Positions 52,751-60,673 of a DNA stretch of 64,000 bases are shown piece by piece (within the stretch, counting starts at the first letter, position 1; each line of letters opens with the position of its first letter). A program made the position numbers and the translations under genes. Under the pieces are notes generated by a model that made no database searches, had not been told where the DNA came from, and worked only from the letters and a program-made list of their open reading frames with translations. The stretch is from 40CM-2-70-7 sp035505915 (GTDB taxonomy: Bacteria; Gemmatimonadota; Gemmatimonadetes; Gemmatimonadales; GWC2-71-9), in NCBI GenBank assembly GCA_035505915.1, contig DATJQI010000057.1:1-64000 (forward strand), given 5' to 3'.

Positions 52751-53183
52751 CGAGCTCTCGCGCGTCCGGATAGCGGGCCCGCATCTCCGCCAGGAGCCGG
52801 TCGGCCCGGCCCCCGTCTCCCTGATGCGTCCGGTAGATCTCGGCCAGGCGTACGGCGGTGAGCACCTTGCGGTGGCGGTCGGCGGCGGGGCTGTCGAGGA
52901 GGCGTTCCAGGTAGGCGGTCTCCTCGTCGATGGTGAAGGCCGGGGGAGCATCACCGTAGGCGACGCTGGTGAACATCCGGCCGAGGGGCCGCACCACCAG
53001 GTTGAGGGTGTCGTGAAACACGACCCAGAACACCCACAGGACCCCCAGGAGCTCGGCCAGGTGCCGGTCGAGCGCGCCGGTCACGAACCACACGAGCCCC
53101 AGGATCACCGTCGCAACCGCCAGCGCGCCCCCCAGGAGGGCCCGGACGACGGTGGCGGGGTCATCCCAGCTGCCGAAGAGCAC
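52728..53183 (-). CDS. membrane protein of unknown function
   Basis: 151 residues: two hydrophobic segments (VVRALLGGALAVATVILGLVWFV about 11-33, and ELLGVLWVFWVVFHDTLNLVV about 43-63), then a soluble helical region (TIDEETAYLERLLDSPAADRHRKVLTAVRLAEIY) resembling half-TPRs. GTG start; a TACGTT box is 6 bases before it and no Shine-Dalgarno is visible (leaderless candidate). First gene of the pncB-fabI operon. Confidence 0.65.
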   Translation of the reverse strand: MLFGSWDDPATVVRALLGGALAVATVILGLVWFVTGALDRHLAELLGVLWVFWVVFHDTLNLVVRPLGRMFTSVAYGDAPPAFTIDEETAYLERLLDSPAADRHRKVLTAVRLAEIYRTHQGDGGRADRLLAEMRARYPDARELDAARSRP

Positions 53184-53189
53184 GGTCGG

Positions 53190-53248
53190 AACGTAGGGGC
53201 GTCCCCGGACCCGAGCAAGTTGACAGGAGGTGGGCCCCGCCGTAAACC
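53190..53248. promoter_or_regulatory. back-to-back promoter region (53183 minus, 53283 plus)
   Basis: Plus strand: TTGACA (53220-53225), 17-base spacer, TAAACC (53243-53248). Minus strand: TTGCTC (plus 53213-53218), 17-base spacer, TACGTT (plus 53190-53195). The two -35 elements lie one base apart, so polymerases would compete. Confidence 0.45.
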
Positions 53249-53282
53249 TACGGCGCCCGAGCCATCTCCCGGAGCGTCACCC

Positions 53283-54332
53283 GTGTCCGACCACCTGTCC
53301 CGCCGTGAATTCGTCGCCGCCGGCGCGGTCGCCGCCAGCGCGGCCGCGATCCCGCACGCCATTCGGCCCCCCCGCCCGCTCCCGGCCGCGAGCCGGTGGG
53401 CGACGAAGCCGGTGATCATCTCGAGCGCCAACGGCATCCGGGGTGTGCAGAAGGCGTTCGACCTGATCATGGGCGGCGCCGATCCCCTCGACGGCATCAT
53501 CGAAGGGGTGAAGATCCAGGAGCTCGACCCGAAGGACATGTCCGTCGGCTACGGCGGCCTTCCCAACGCCGAGGGAGTGGTTCAGCTGGATGCGTCGTGC
53601 ATGCACGGCCCCACGCGCCGCGCCGGCGCGGTCGGCGCGCTCGAGGGGATCAAGACGCCCTCCGAAGTGGTCAAGTGCGTCATGAAGTACACGGATCACA
53701 TCCTGCTGGTCGGCGCGGGCGCCCAGAAATTCGCCGTGGAGTACGGCTTCAAGATCGAAGATCTGCTGACCGACGAGGCCCGGGACGCCTGGCTCCACTG
53801 GCGGGCGAACCTCAATCCGAAGGATGACTACCTCGACGTCCCGGGGGGCACGCCGATGGTCCACCGCCCCACCGGCACCATCAACATGGACGCGGTGACG
53901 CCGGCCGGGGACATCGCCTCGGTGACCACCACCGCCGGGCTGGCGTTCAAGGTGCCGGGCCGCGTGGGAGACTCGGCGATCGTGGGCGCCGGGCAATACA
54001 CCGACAACGACGTCGGGGCCGCGGGGTCCACGGGACTGGGTGAGCTGAACATCATGGCGTGCGGAGGGGCCACCATCGTCGATTTCATGCGGCGGGGGAT
54101 GAAGCCCACGGATGCGTGCCTCGAGACCCTCAAGCGGGTCCTGCAGGTGACCGATGCGAGTCACCTGACCCCGGACCGGAAGCCGAAGTTCGGGCTGAGC
54201 TACTACGCCGTCAACAAGAAGGGGGAGTACGGCTCCGCCTCGTTCTACCCCACCCCCTTCGCGGTCCACGACGGCACCGACGCCAAGGTGGTGGACGGCG
54301 CGCACCTCTTCGACGGCCCGCAGCCCTCGTGA
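53283..54332 (+). CDS. Tat-exported N4-(beta-N-acetylglucosaminyl)-L-asparaginase family hydrolase
   Basis: 349 residues. Twin-arginine signal SRREFVAAGAVAASAAAIPHA. The Ntn-hydrolase core of the isoaspartyl peptidase/aspartylglucosaminidase family is visible: autocleavage nucleophile Thr in RPTGTINMDAVTPAG, and the substrate pocket GRVGDSAIVGAGQYTDNDVGAAGSTGLGE. Cleaves the GlcNAc-Asn bond or isoaspartyl peptides after self-processing into two chains, probably in the periplasm. GTG start with GGAG 8 bases upstream. Confidence 0.88.
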   Translation: MSDHLSRREFVAAGAVAASAAAIPHAIRPPRPLPAASRWATKPVIISSANGIRGVQKAFDLIMGGADPLDGIIEGVKIQELDPKDMSVGYGGLPNAEGVVQLDASCMHGPTRRAGAVGALEGIKTPSEVVKCVMKYTDHILLVGAGAQKFAVEYGFKIEDLLTDEARDAWLHWRANLNPKDDYLDVPGGTPMVHRPTGTINMDAVTPAGDIASVTTTAGLAFKVPGRVGDSAIVGAGQYTDNDVGAAGSTGLGELNIMACGGATIVDFMRRGMKPTDACLETLKRVLQVTDASHLTPDRKPKFGLSYYAVNKKGEYGSASFYPTPFAVHDGTDAKVVDGAHLFDGPQPS

Positions 54333-54339
54333 GCCGCGT

Positions 54340-55476
54340 CTGAGAGCTGCGTGGTACGTGGCGCTCGCGGCACTGGGCGGCGCCTCCCCCCTGGCCGGCC
54401 AGCGGGTGTGGACCAACACCCTCTACCCGTACGCCTACTACACGAGCGTCGACGGCTTCTGGATCGCCGGCCACTTCAGCGAGTACAGCCCACTGGGCTT
54501 CGCGCCCCGCCCCGAGGCCAACGGCGCCGCGGTCACCGTGGACGGGGCGGCGAGCACCCAGGGGAGCTACCTCCTCCTCGTGGACGCCGAAGCACCCGCG
54601 CTCTGGGACGGGTGGCGCGTGGGACTCACCCTCTCGGCGAACCGGGACAACCGGCTCGGATTCTTCGGACCCGGCAACGCGACGGTCAACGACGCCGACA
54701 GCGTCGGTCCGGGCAGCCCCTACTTCTACAAGGTCAGCCGGTCCCGGCAGTACGCGCGTCTCACCGTCCAGCGGCGCGTCATCGGCGCCCTCCGGGTCCT
54801 CGCGGGAGCCCAGCTCGAGCACACCGACTTCCGCGCGCTCCCGGGGGCCAGCGCCTTCAGCCGGGACTTGACCGCCGGCGTCGTCGACTCGACCCGAATC
54901 CCGTTCACGGACGAGCTCGTGCGCGCCGGCCTGGTCTTCGACACGCGCGACGTCGAGCTGGTGCCCCACTCGGGAGTGCTGCTCGAGGCCCTGTACGCCG
55001 CGGGACGCGGCTACAACCGCCGGACCGCGTCCGCCAAGGTGTACGTGAACCCCACCGAGAAGCTCGTGATCGCGGGCCGTCTGGCGGCGGAGGCGATGGG
55101 CGGACGTCCGCCCCTGGCCGCCGAGCTGGAGATGGAGTCGAGTGAGCTGCCGTACGTGGCCGTCGGCGGGTATCGGTCGCTGCGGGGATACTACGACGCC
55201 CGGTTCACGGGACCGGGCAAGCTCCTGGGCGGCCTCGAGGCCCGATACGGCCTCCTCTGGGCCCCGACCCTGTTCGAGCTGGATCTCGTCGCCTTCTACG
55301 ACGCGGGGCGGGTCTTCGACGCGGGGCAGTCGGTGACGCTCACGACGAAAGGCCTGCACCAGAGCGGCGGGGGCGCGCTGGGATTCCGGTTCGGGCGGAA
55401 CACGGTGCTGACCTTCGGCTACGGCCGGGGCGGCGAAGGCGGGCAGATCCTCTTCGGAACGAGCTGGAGCTTCTAG
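54340..55476 (+). CDS. Omp85/BamA-like outer-membrane beta-barrel, apparent CTG start
   Basis: About 378 residues. The barrel end matches the BamA/TamA surface-antigen domain (ELPYVAVGGYRSLRGYYDARFTGPGKLLGGLEARYGLL, with the VGGYRSLRGY signature, and a terminal Phe in GTSWSF). POTRA domains are absent. The first in-frame ATG/GTG/TTG is GTG 54358, which leaves a signal peptide without a charged n-region (MALAALGG...); CTG 54340 would give MRAAWYVALAALGGASPLAGQ, a better signal, but no Shine-Dalgarno precedes it. Follows the asparaginase gene by 7 bases. Confidence 0.75.
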   Translation: MRAAWYVALAALGGASPLAGQRVWTNTLYPYAYYTSVDGFWIAGHFSEYSPLGFAPRPEANGAAVTVDGAASTQGSYLLLVDAEAPALWDGWRVGLTLSANRDNRLGFFGPGNATVNDADSVGPGSPYFYKVSRSRQYARLTVQRRVIGALRVLAGAQLEHTDFRALPGASAFSRDLTAGVVDSTRIPFTDELVRAGLVFDTRDVELVPHSGVLLEALYAAGRGYNRRTASAKVYVNPTEKLVIAGRLAAEAMGGRPPLAAELEMESSELPYVAVGGYRSLRGYYDARFTGPGKLLGGLEARYGLLWAPTLFELDLVAFYDAGRVFDAGQSVTLTTKGLHQSGGGALGFRFGRNTVLTFGYGRGGEGGQILFGTSWSF

Positions 55477-56606
55477 ATCTCGCGGATGTTGATCCCGCGC
55501 TTCGCGAGCTCGTCCACGTACGGACCAAACGGCACCGCTTCGTCGGGCGTGTGCACGCCCGTGGCGGAGATCCGGCCGTCCACCTGCATCAACCCCGTGA
55601 TCGAGAGCGAATAGCCGGTGGTCCGCATCATCGCGCTGATCCCGGTGGACTGGTCGTAATAGTCGATGAGCTCCCAGGCCGCGCGCTTCCCCGTCTTTCC
55701 CGTCACTTCCACCCGCAGCGCCACGAGGTCCTGGCCCTTGGGCTTGGTGAGCTTGGGGGACACGATGGAAATGAAAGCCTTCCGCGGGATGACGGCGGTG
55801 CCCTGAACCTTGACCGGCTGCAGATCGAGCAGGCCGAGCTCGCGGATGGGACGCATGATGGCCACGTGCCCCGGATACCGCAGCGTCTTGTACTCCATTT
55901 GCCGGATCTTCCCGGCGTAGCTCCACGGCATCCCGGAGATCCCGCCGCCGGTATGGAATGCCTCGAGACGGCCCACCGGCGCGGGGAAATCGATGGGCTC
56001 GAGCTCCGACAGCGCCTCCACCTGGGTCGGCCGGCCGTCGCGCAGCACCCAGGACGGCGTCGTGTAATAGTCGAGCGCGCCCTCGAGCGAGTAGACGATC
56101 TGATAGTTGAGGGGCGGCTCCGGGTGCTGGGGCAATCCGCCCACGAAGATCTTCACCGCGTCCGCGTCCCCGACCCGCCGGATCCCCTCGGCCGCGAGGA
56201 TGTTCACCATGCCCGGCGCGAGCCCGCAGTCCGGAATGATCGACAGCCCCTTCTTCTTCGCCTGGGCCGCGAGCTTCTTCTGCTGCATGACGATCTGGGT
56301 GTTGCCGCCCAGATCGGAGCCGTGGAGGCCCTGGGCGACGGCGGCCTTGGACACGATGAAGTTGAAGTAGTACGGAAGGGCGCACATCACGGCGTCGTGT
56401 CCCTTCATCAGCTTGCGGAGACTCGCCACTCGCTCGACGTCCAGCCGCGCGACCTTCAGCCGTTTGCCGGCCCCCTTCTTGACGAAGGGAGGGATGCGGT
56501 CGGGATGGAGGTCGGCGAGGGTGACCCGCTCGACTCCGTCCTGACGGAGGAGATCGTACGCGCAGGCGGAGCCTTGGAGCCCGGCGCCCAGAACCAGCAT
56601 TCTCAT
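55473..56606 (-). CDS. saccharopine dehydrogenase-family oxidoreductase
   Basis: 377 residues. N-terminal Rossmann motif MLVLGAGLQGSACAYDLL, central ALPYYFNFIVSKAAVAQGLHGSDLGGN and DCGLAPGMVN (typical of saccharopine reductases and carboxynorspermidine dehydrogenases), and a C-terminal catalytic domain ending in ATGVHTPDEAVPFGPYVDEL. Acts on an amino acid-imine type substrate, possibly lysine catabolism. ATG 56606 was chosen because the glycine-rich motif begins there. Divergent from a TetR regulator. Confidence 0.85.
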   Translation of the reverse strand: MRMLVLGAGLQGSACAYDLLRQDGVERVTLADLHPDRIPPFVKKGAGKRLKVARLDVERVASLRKLMKGHDAVMCALPYYFNFIVSKAAVAQGLHGSDLGGNTQIVMQQKKLAAQAKKKGLSIIPDCGLAPGMVNILAAEGIRRVGDADAVKIFVGGLPQHPEPPLNYQIVYSLEGALDYYTTPSWVLRDGRPTQVEALSELEPIDFPAPVGRLEAFHTGGGISGMPWSYAGKIRQMEYKTLRYPGHVAIMRPIRELGLLDLQPVKVQGTAVIPRKAFISIVSPKLTKPKGQDLVALRVEVTGKTGKRAAWELIDYYDQSTGISAMMRTTGYSLSITGLMQVDGRISATGVHTPDEAVPFGPYVDELAKRGINIREI

Positions 56607-56727
56607 CAGGAGTGATTCTCCGACCGAAGGTGTTCGATTCGAGGTGCGACGCGGCGGAAAGCTACCCTGGGGGTCGGGGAGCGGGAAGCGACGCGGAACT
56701 CCTTGCGCCGCATTAAATTCGCCCTTC

Positions 56728-57303
56728 ATGCCGACCGCCGATCTCACCCGCCAGCGACTGGTCCGCGCCGCGCTCGAGCTCTTCACCACCCAGGGATACC
56801 ACGGCACCACCACCGGCCAGATCGCCCGGAAGGCGGGGGTGGCCGAAGGCACGATCTACAAGCACTTCGAGAGCAAGCAGCACCTCCTGAACGAGCTGTA
56901 CCGGGGCGCCGCCCGCTGGGCGGCCCGCGCCGCCGAGGAGGCCGACGCCGCGCCCGGGCCGGTCCGCGAGCGCCTGCAGACCCTGGCCCAGCGCATCGTC
57001 ACGGGGGCCGCCCAGGACCCCGCCGTCCTGCAGCTCTATTTCCTGGATCGGCCGGGGGCGCTGCTCGACGAAAAGTCCCGGGACGCGGGACGGGAATTCC
57101 ACGCCGCGCTGGAGCGGCTCCTGGCCCGGGGAAAAGCCGACGGCGTGATCAGGCCGGGAGCGGCCGAGGTGTGGGCGGGGGTGTGGCTGGCGGTGATCCG
57201 CCAGGCGGTGGAGCGGGTGATCGCGCGGGACTGGGCTGAAAACTCTCCGGGAGTGCGGCAGTCAGTCGAGGGAGCCTGGTCCGCGGTCGCCGCGCGGTCG
57301 TAG
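56728..57303 (+). CDS. TetR/AcrR-family transcriptional regulator
   Basis: 191 residues. N-terminal helix-turn-helix: LVRAALELFTTQGYHGTTTGQIARKAGVAEGTIYKHFESKQHLL (residues ~7-50). The C-terminal ligand domain is unassigned. TAAATT lies 8 bases before the ATG with no Shine-Dalgarno (leaderless candidate). The divergent saccharopine-dehydrogenase-like gene is the natural target; the shared 121-base gap shows no clear palindrome. It ends into a bidirectional terminator. Confidence 0.92.
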   Translation: MPTADLTRQRLVRAALELFTTQGYHGTTTGQIARKAGVAEGTIYKHFESKQHLLNELYRGAARWAARAAEEADAAPGPVRERLQTLAQRIVTGAAQDPAVLQLYFLDRPGALLDEKSRDAGREFHAALERLLARGKADGVIRPGAAEVWAGVWLAVIRQAVERVIARDWAENSPGVRQSVEGAWSAVAARS

Positions 57304-57351
57304 GCGGGGCCCCTGCACGACAAGCCAAACAGTCGTTCCGGGGCCCCGCCT
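57302..57351. terminator. bidirectional hairpin between convergent genes
   Basis: Outer arms AGGCGGGGCCCC (57302-57313) and GGGGCCCCGCCT (57340-57351) pair perfectly over 12 bp; inside, ACGAC/GTCGT (57317-57321, 57332-57336) form a second 5-bp stem. It fills the gap between the TetR and metallophosphoesterase stops. No U tract on either side, so it may block transcription from both directions by structure. Confidence 0.6.
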
Positions 57352-58583
57352 TACTCCCGCGCCGAGCCCCGCCGCAGTTCCAGCAGCGCGATCTCCGGCG
57401 GCACGAATACTCTGATCGGCACCCCCACGACCCCGATCCCCCGGCTCACGTACAGCTGGCTCGTCCCCCGCTGGAAGTGTCCCATCACGTACTTCGTGAT
57501 CAGCCGCCCGGCCGACCATCCGACGACGGGGAGGTAGAACTGCCCACCGTGGATGTGCCCCGACAGGGTAAGCGGAATCCCGCGGGGCACCGCGCCATCC
57601 CAGGCGCCGGGGCGGTGCGCCATCAGGATCTTGAACGCCTCGGGCGGGGCGGCCTGATCCACCTCGCGGACTTCCGGAGCCTGCGGGTCGTCGAACCCCC
57701 AGTCGAGCGGATCGTCGAGACCCAGGATGGCCAGGGTCGCACCGTTCCGTTCGATCAGATGGCTGCCCCCGCGCACGAGAATCTGGCCCGCGTCCCGGAC
57801 CCCCTTCTCCACCTCCGCGGCCCCCGTGTAGTGATCGTGGTTGCCCAGGCTCGTGATCACGCCCAGGGGTGCGTGGAGATCCCGGAACGCCCGCACATAG
57901 TCCGGAATGAACGTCGTCGAGATGTCGATCATGTCCCCGGTCTGCAGGATCAGATCGGGTCGAAGCCCGTTCGCCTGGGCGACCAGGCGCCGCATCTTCT
58001 CGAGCCGCATGTGGATGCCGGCGTGCACGTCGGACAGGTGGAGGATGCGCAGCCCCTCCAACCCGGGCGGCAGGTTGTCGAAGTACAGCGTGCGGCGCGT
58101 GATCTCGGGAAGCCGCGCCCCCTCCCAGAGTCCGAACGCCGAGATGGCGAAGCCGGCACCCGCGTAGGCGTACGTTCCGCGCGCCAGGAATTGCCGCCGC
58201 GACATGGACGCCGCGGGGCGCGGGGGGGCGGCGGCTTTGGTGCCGAGGAGCGCCCGCAGCCGGCCGAGGCCGCGCTTGGCCCACTTCACGAGGACATAGC
58301 CCGAGATGAGCGCGAGCAGGACCCAGGAGAGCATCTGCCAGGCCACCCACGGGCCGACGTACGGAATCCATCCGCGCGACCAGACCGACGCGAACAGCAC
58401 GCGGCGGGCGACGAAGATCCAGGGCAGGTTGAAGAACGTGAAGAGCGCGATCAGACCGGCGCGCACCCAGCGGGCCTGACGCGGCCGGTCCGGGTCCGGC
58501 AGGCGGCCTCGCAGGTACACGTAGAGGAGCGCCTGGGGCGCCACGAACAGCAACAGGTAGATTAGGGCGATGCCGTCACGCAT
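57351..58583 (-). CDS. membrane metallophosphoesterase with internal Tat-like motif
   Basis: 410 residues. About four N-terminal membrane helices (residues ~3-110) precede SRRQFLARGTYAYAGAGFAISAFG, a twin-arginine-like motif at ~127, and then a calcineurin-like phosphoesterase domain with HLSDVHAGIH, GDMID, GNHDH and SGHIHGGQF metal ligands, as in YkuE/YaeI. Likely a phosphodiesterase or lipid phosphatase at the outer face of the inner membrane. ATG 58205 in front of the Tat motif could give a separate Tat substrate. Its 5' end overlaps the divergent S41 gene by 14 bases. Confidence 0.85.
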   Translation of the reverse strand: MRDGIALIYLLLFVAPQALLYVYLRGRLPDPDRPRQARWVRAGLIALFTFFNLPWIFVARRVLFASVWSRGWIPYVGPWVAWQMLSWVLLALISGYVLVKWAKRGLGRLRALLGTKAAAPPRPAASMSRRQFLARGTYAYAGAGFAISAFGLWEGARLPEITRRTLYFDNLPPGLEGLRILHLSDVHAGIHMRLEKMRRLVAQANGLRPDLILQTGDMIDISTTFIPDYVRAFRDLHAPLGVITSLGNHDHYTGAAEVEKGVRDAGQILVRGGSHLIERNGATLAILGLDDPLDWGFDDPQAPEVREVDQAAPPEAFKILMAHRPGAWDGAVPRGIPLTLSGHIHGGQFYLPVVGWSAGRLITKYVMGHFQRGTSQLYVSRGIGVVGVPIRVFVPPEIALLELRRGSARE

Positions 58584-59889
58584 CCTTGCGGGACTCCTGG
58601 TGGCCGCGGGCGTCGGGGCGGGTGCGCTCGAAAGCCAGCAGCTCACCACCACCGACCGCGCGCGCATGGTCGCGACGGTGTGGTCGGACGCCCGGTACAA
58701 CTACGCGTTCTGGGACCGGGTCCGTGCCGACTGGGACTCCGCCCTGGACGCCAATCTCGCCGTCGCCACGTTCCGCCAATCCGACCTGGCGTTCTGGCGC
58801 CGGCTCCGCACCCTCGTCGCCCTTCTGAACGACGGCCAGGCCGCGGTCGTTCCCCCGCCGGCCGTGCGGGCCCGGTCGGCCCGGCCACCGGTTCGCCTGG
58901 TGGCGGTCGAAGGCCGGCCGTTCGTCCTGGCCTACGCGGAGAACGACGAGCTCCGGATCGCCCACCCCGAGCGGGGCGTCGAGATCGTCTCGGTCCAGGG
59001 GATTCCCGCCGCCCTCTGGATCCGCGATTCGATTCTCCCGGAAATCGCGGCCTCCAATCCCGCCACCCGTTGGGACCGCGCGGTGGAGGCGATGCTCGAC
59101 GGCGAGCGCGGGACGCCCCTCCAGCTCGAGCTCAAGCTTCCGAGTGGCGCCACGCGCGGGGCGAGCCTCACCCGCACCGTCACCGGCATGGACCGCTGGC
59201 CGCTCGAGCCCCCCGCCCTCGTGATCGACTCGCTGCCGGGGGGCGTCTACATCGTGCGCCTCAACTCGTGCGCCGATCCCGGCGTCGCCGAGCGGTTCGA
59301 CCGCGCTTTCCCGCGGTTCACCGGCGTTCACGGCCTGATCCTGGACCTCCGGGAGAACGAGGGCGCCGGCGGGGGACGGGAATCGGCGTACCGGATTCTC
59401 GCGCGCCTCGTGGCCCACCCGTTCGTCACGTCGCGCTGGCGCACACCCCAGTACCGCCCCGCCTATCGCGGGGCCGACATGCCGGACTCCGCGGGCGCGT
59501 GGTTCTCGGCCCCTCCGGACACCATCCAGCCGCGCGGGGACCTCCCGTCCTACGCGGGGCCGCTGGCGCTCCTGTCGTCCCCGCGCACCGCCGGAGCCGC
59601 GGTCGATCTCCTGGTGGCTTTCCGGAACGCGCAGCGCGGGCCGGTGGTGGGAGAGCCCTCCGCGGGCGGGACCGGACAGATCCTGACCCTGCCCCTCATC
59701 CGGGGCTGGAGCTTCCGGGTCACGGTGACGCGGGACGCCTTCCCGGACGGGACTGAGTTCGCCGCCTCCGGGATCGCGCCGGAGATGGCGGTGACCGAAA
59801 CGGTCGCGGAGTTTCAAGCCGGGAAGGATCCCGCGCTCGACCGCGCCGTCGCCTGGGTGCGCGAGCGGGCCGGAGCCGGGGGACCCTGA
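58570..59889 (+). CDS. S41-family peptidase homologue lacking catalytic residues
   Basis: 439 residues, signal peptide MPSRILAGLLVAAGVGAGA. N-terminal helical domain, PDZ-like middle (about 125-215), and the S41 tail-specific protease fold (GVYIVRLNSCADPGVAERFDRAF, LILDLRENEGAGGG). The position of the catalytic Ser (normally T-x-S-A-x-E) reads PRTAGAAVDLL and the Lys-region GxxTxGK reads GEPSAGGTGQ, so the Ser-Lys dyad is missing. Probably a binding pseudoprotease. TAGATT lies 6 bases before the ATG. Confidence 0.82.
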   Translation: MPSRILAGLLVAAGVGAGALESQQLTTTDRARMVATVWSDARYNYAFWDRVRADWDSALDANLAVATFRQSDLAFWRRLRTLVALLNDGQAAVVPPPAVRARSARPPVRLVAVEGRPFVLAYAENDELRIAHPERGVEIVSVQGIPAALWIRDSILPEIAASNPATRWDRAVEAMLDGERGTPLQLELKLPSGATRGASLTRTVTGMDRWPLEPPALVIDSLPGGVYIVRLNSCADPGVAERFDRAFPRFTGVHGLILDLRENEGAGGGRESAYRILARLVAHPFVTSRWRTPQYRPAYRGADMPDSAGAWFSAPPDTIQPRGDLPSYAGPLALLSSPRTAGAAVDLLVAFRNAQRGPVVGEPSAGGTGQILTLPLIRGWSFRVTVTRDAFPDGTEFAASGIAPEMAVTETVAEFQAGKDPALDRAVAWVRERAGAGGP

Positions 59890-59902
59890 GCGTCGGGCGC
59901 CG

Positions 59903-60673
59903 TCAGGCGCCGAGATGCGCGTGGAAGAATTGCACCACCGCGGTCCACGCGGTGTCCGCCACCGCCGGGATGTCCCGGGACCGCAGGAATCCGTGCCCCA
60001 CGCCGGGATAGATCCGGTACTGGTAGGACTTGCCCAGCTGCTTCATCAGGGAGTCGGTGGCCGGCACGGAGAGTGAGATCCGCGCGTCGTTCTGGGCGTA
60101 CACCCCCAGCCCCGGCGCGTGGATGCGGGCGAGCGCCGCCGAATCCGGCCCCGGACCGTAGCACACGACGAAGCCCTTGAGTCCAGCGTTGTTCGTGGCG
60201 TAGCGGAAGCTCTGTCCGCCGCCCCAGCAGAACCCGATGACCCCGATCCGGTCGGCCCGGACCGCGCGGATGCCCTTCAGATAGGCGTAGGTCGCGTCGA
60301 GGTCCTGCGTCAGGGTGTCCGGGTTCAACCCCCGGATCAGCTCCACCGCCTGGTTCTGGTCCGAAGGCGTGCCCCCGCGCCGGGAGAGCAGGTCCGGCGC
60401 GATGGCGACGAACCCGGCGCGCGCCAGCTGCGTCACCCGGTCCCGCACGAAGTCGGACATCCCGAAGATCTCGTGGATCACGATCACGCCCGGCGCCGCG
60501 TCGCTCCGCTCCGGATACGCGACGTAGGCGGTGATCGAGTCCTTCCCCGACCGGAACTTCACGTACTCGGCGTGGATGTCCGCGGGCGCGTGCCGCGAGA
60601 GCCGCCACGCCGACGCGCCCGTCACCAGCGTCAGCCCCGCCAGGAGACCGAGTGCCCGCCGCCTACTTGCCAT
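59903..60673 (-). CDS. dienelactone hydrolase-family protein
   Basis: 256 residues with an N-terminal membrane anchor or signal (ALGLLAGLTLVTGASAW). Catalytic triad Cys in GVIGFCWGGGQ, Asp in YAQNDARI and His in GVGHGFL match DLH-type alpha/beta hydrolases, and IHEIFGMSDFVRDR is the standard oxyanion-side signature. Substrate unknown; dienelactone hydrolysis is only one option. Overlaps the sugar-dehydrogenase-like gene by 11 bases. Confidence 0.88.
   Translation of the reverse strand: MASRRRALGLLAGLTLVTGASAWRLSRHAPADIHAEYVKFRSGKDSITAYVAYPERSDAAPGVIVIHEIFGMSDFVRDRVTQLARAGFVAIAPDLLSRRGGTPSDQNQAVELIRGLNPDTLTQDLDATYAYLKGIRAVRADRIGVIGFCWGGGQSFRYATNNAGLKGFVVCYGPGPDSAALARIHAPGLGVYAQNDARISLSVPATDSLMKQLGKSYQYRIYPGVGHGFLRSRDIPAVADTAWTAVVQFFHAHLGA

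Noticed and set aside
52016..52954. Longer start of the glycosyltransferase frame (to 52954)
   Set aside because: The extra part lies in the membrane-protein gene and lacks GT-A features; the GT-A fold begins right after ATG 52750.
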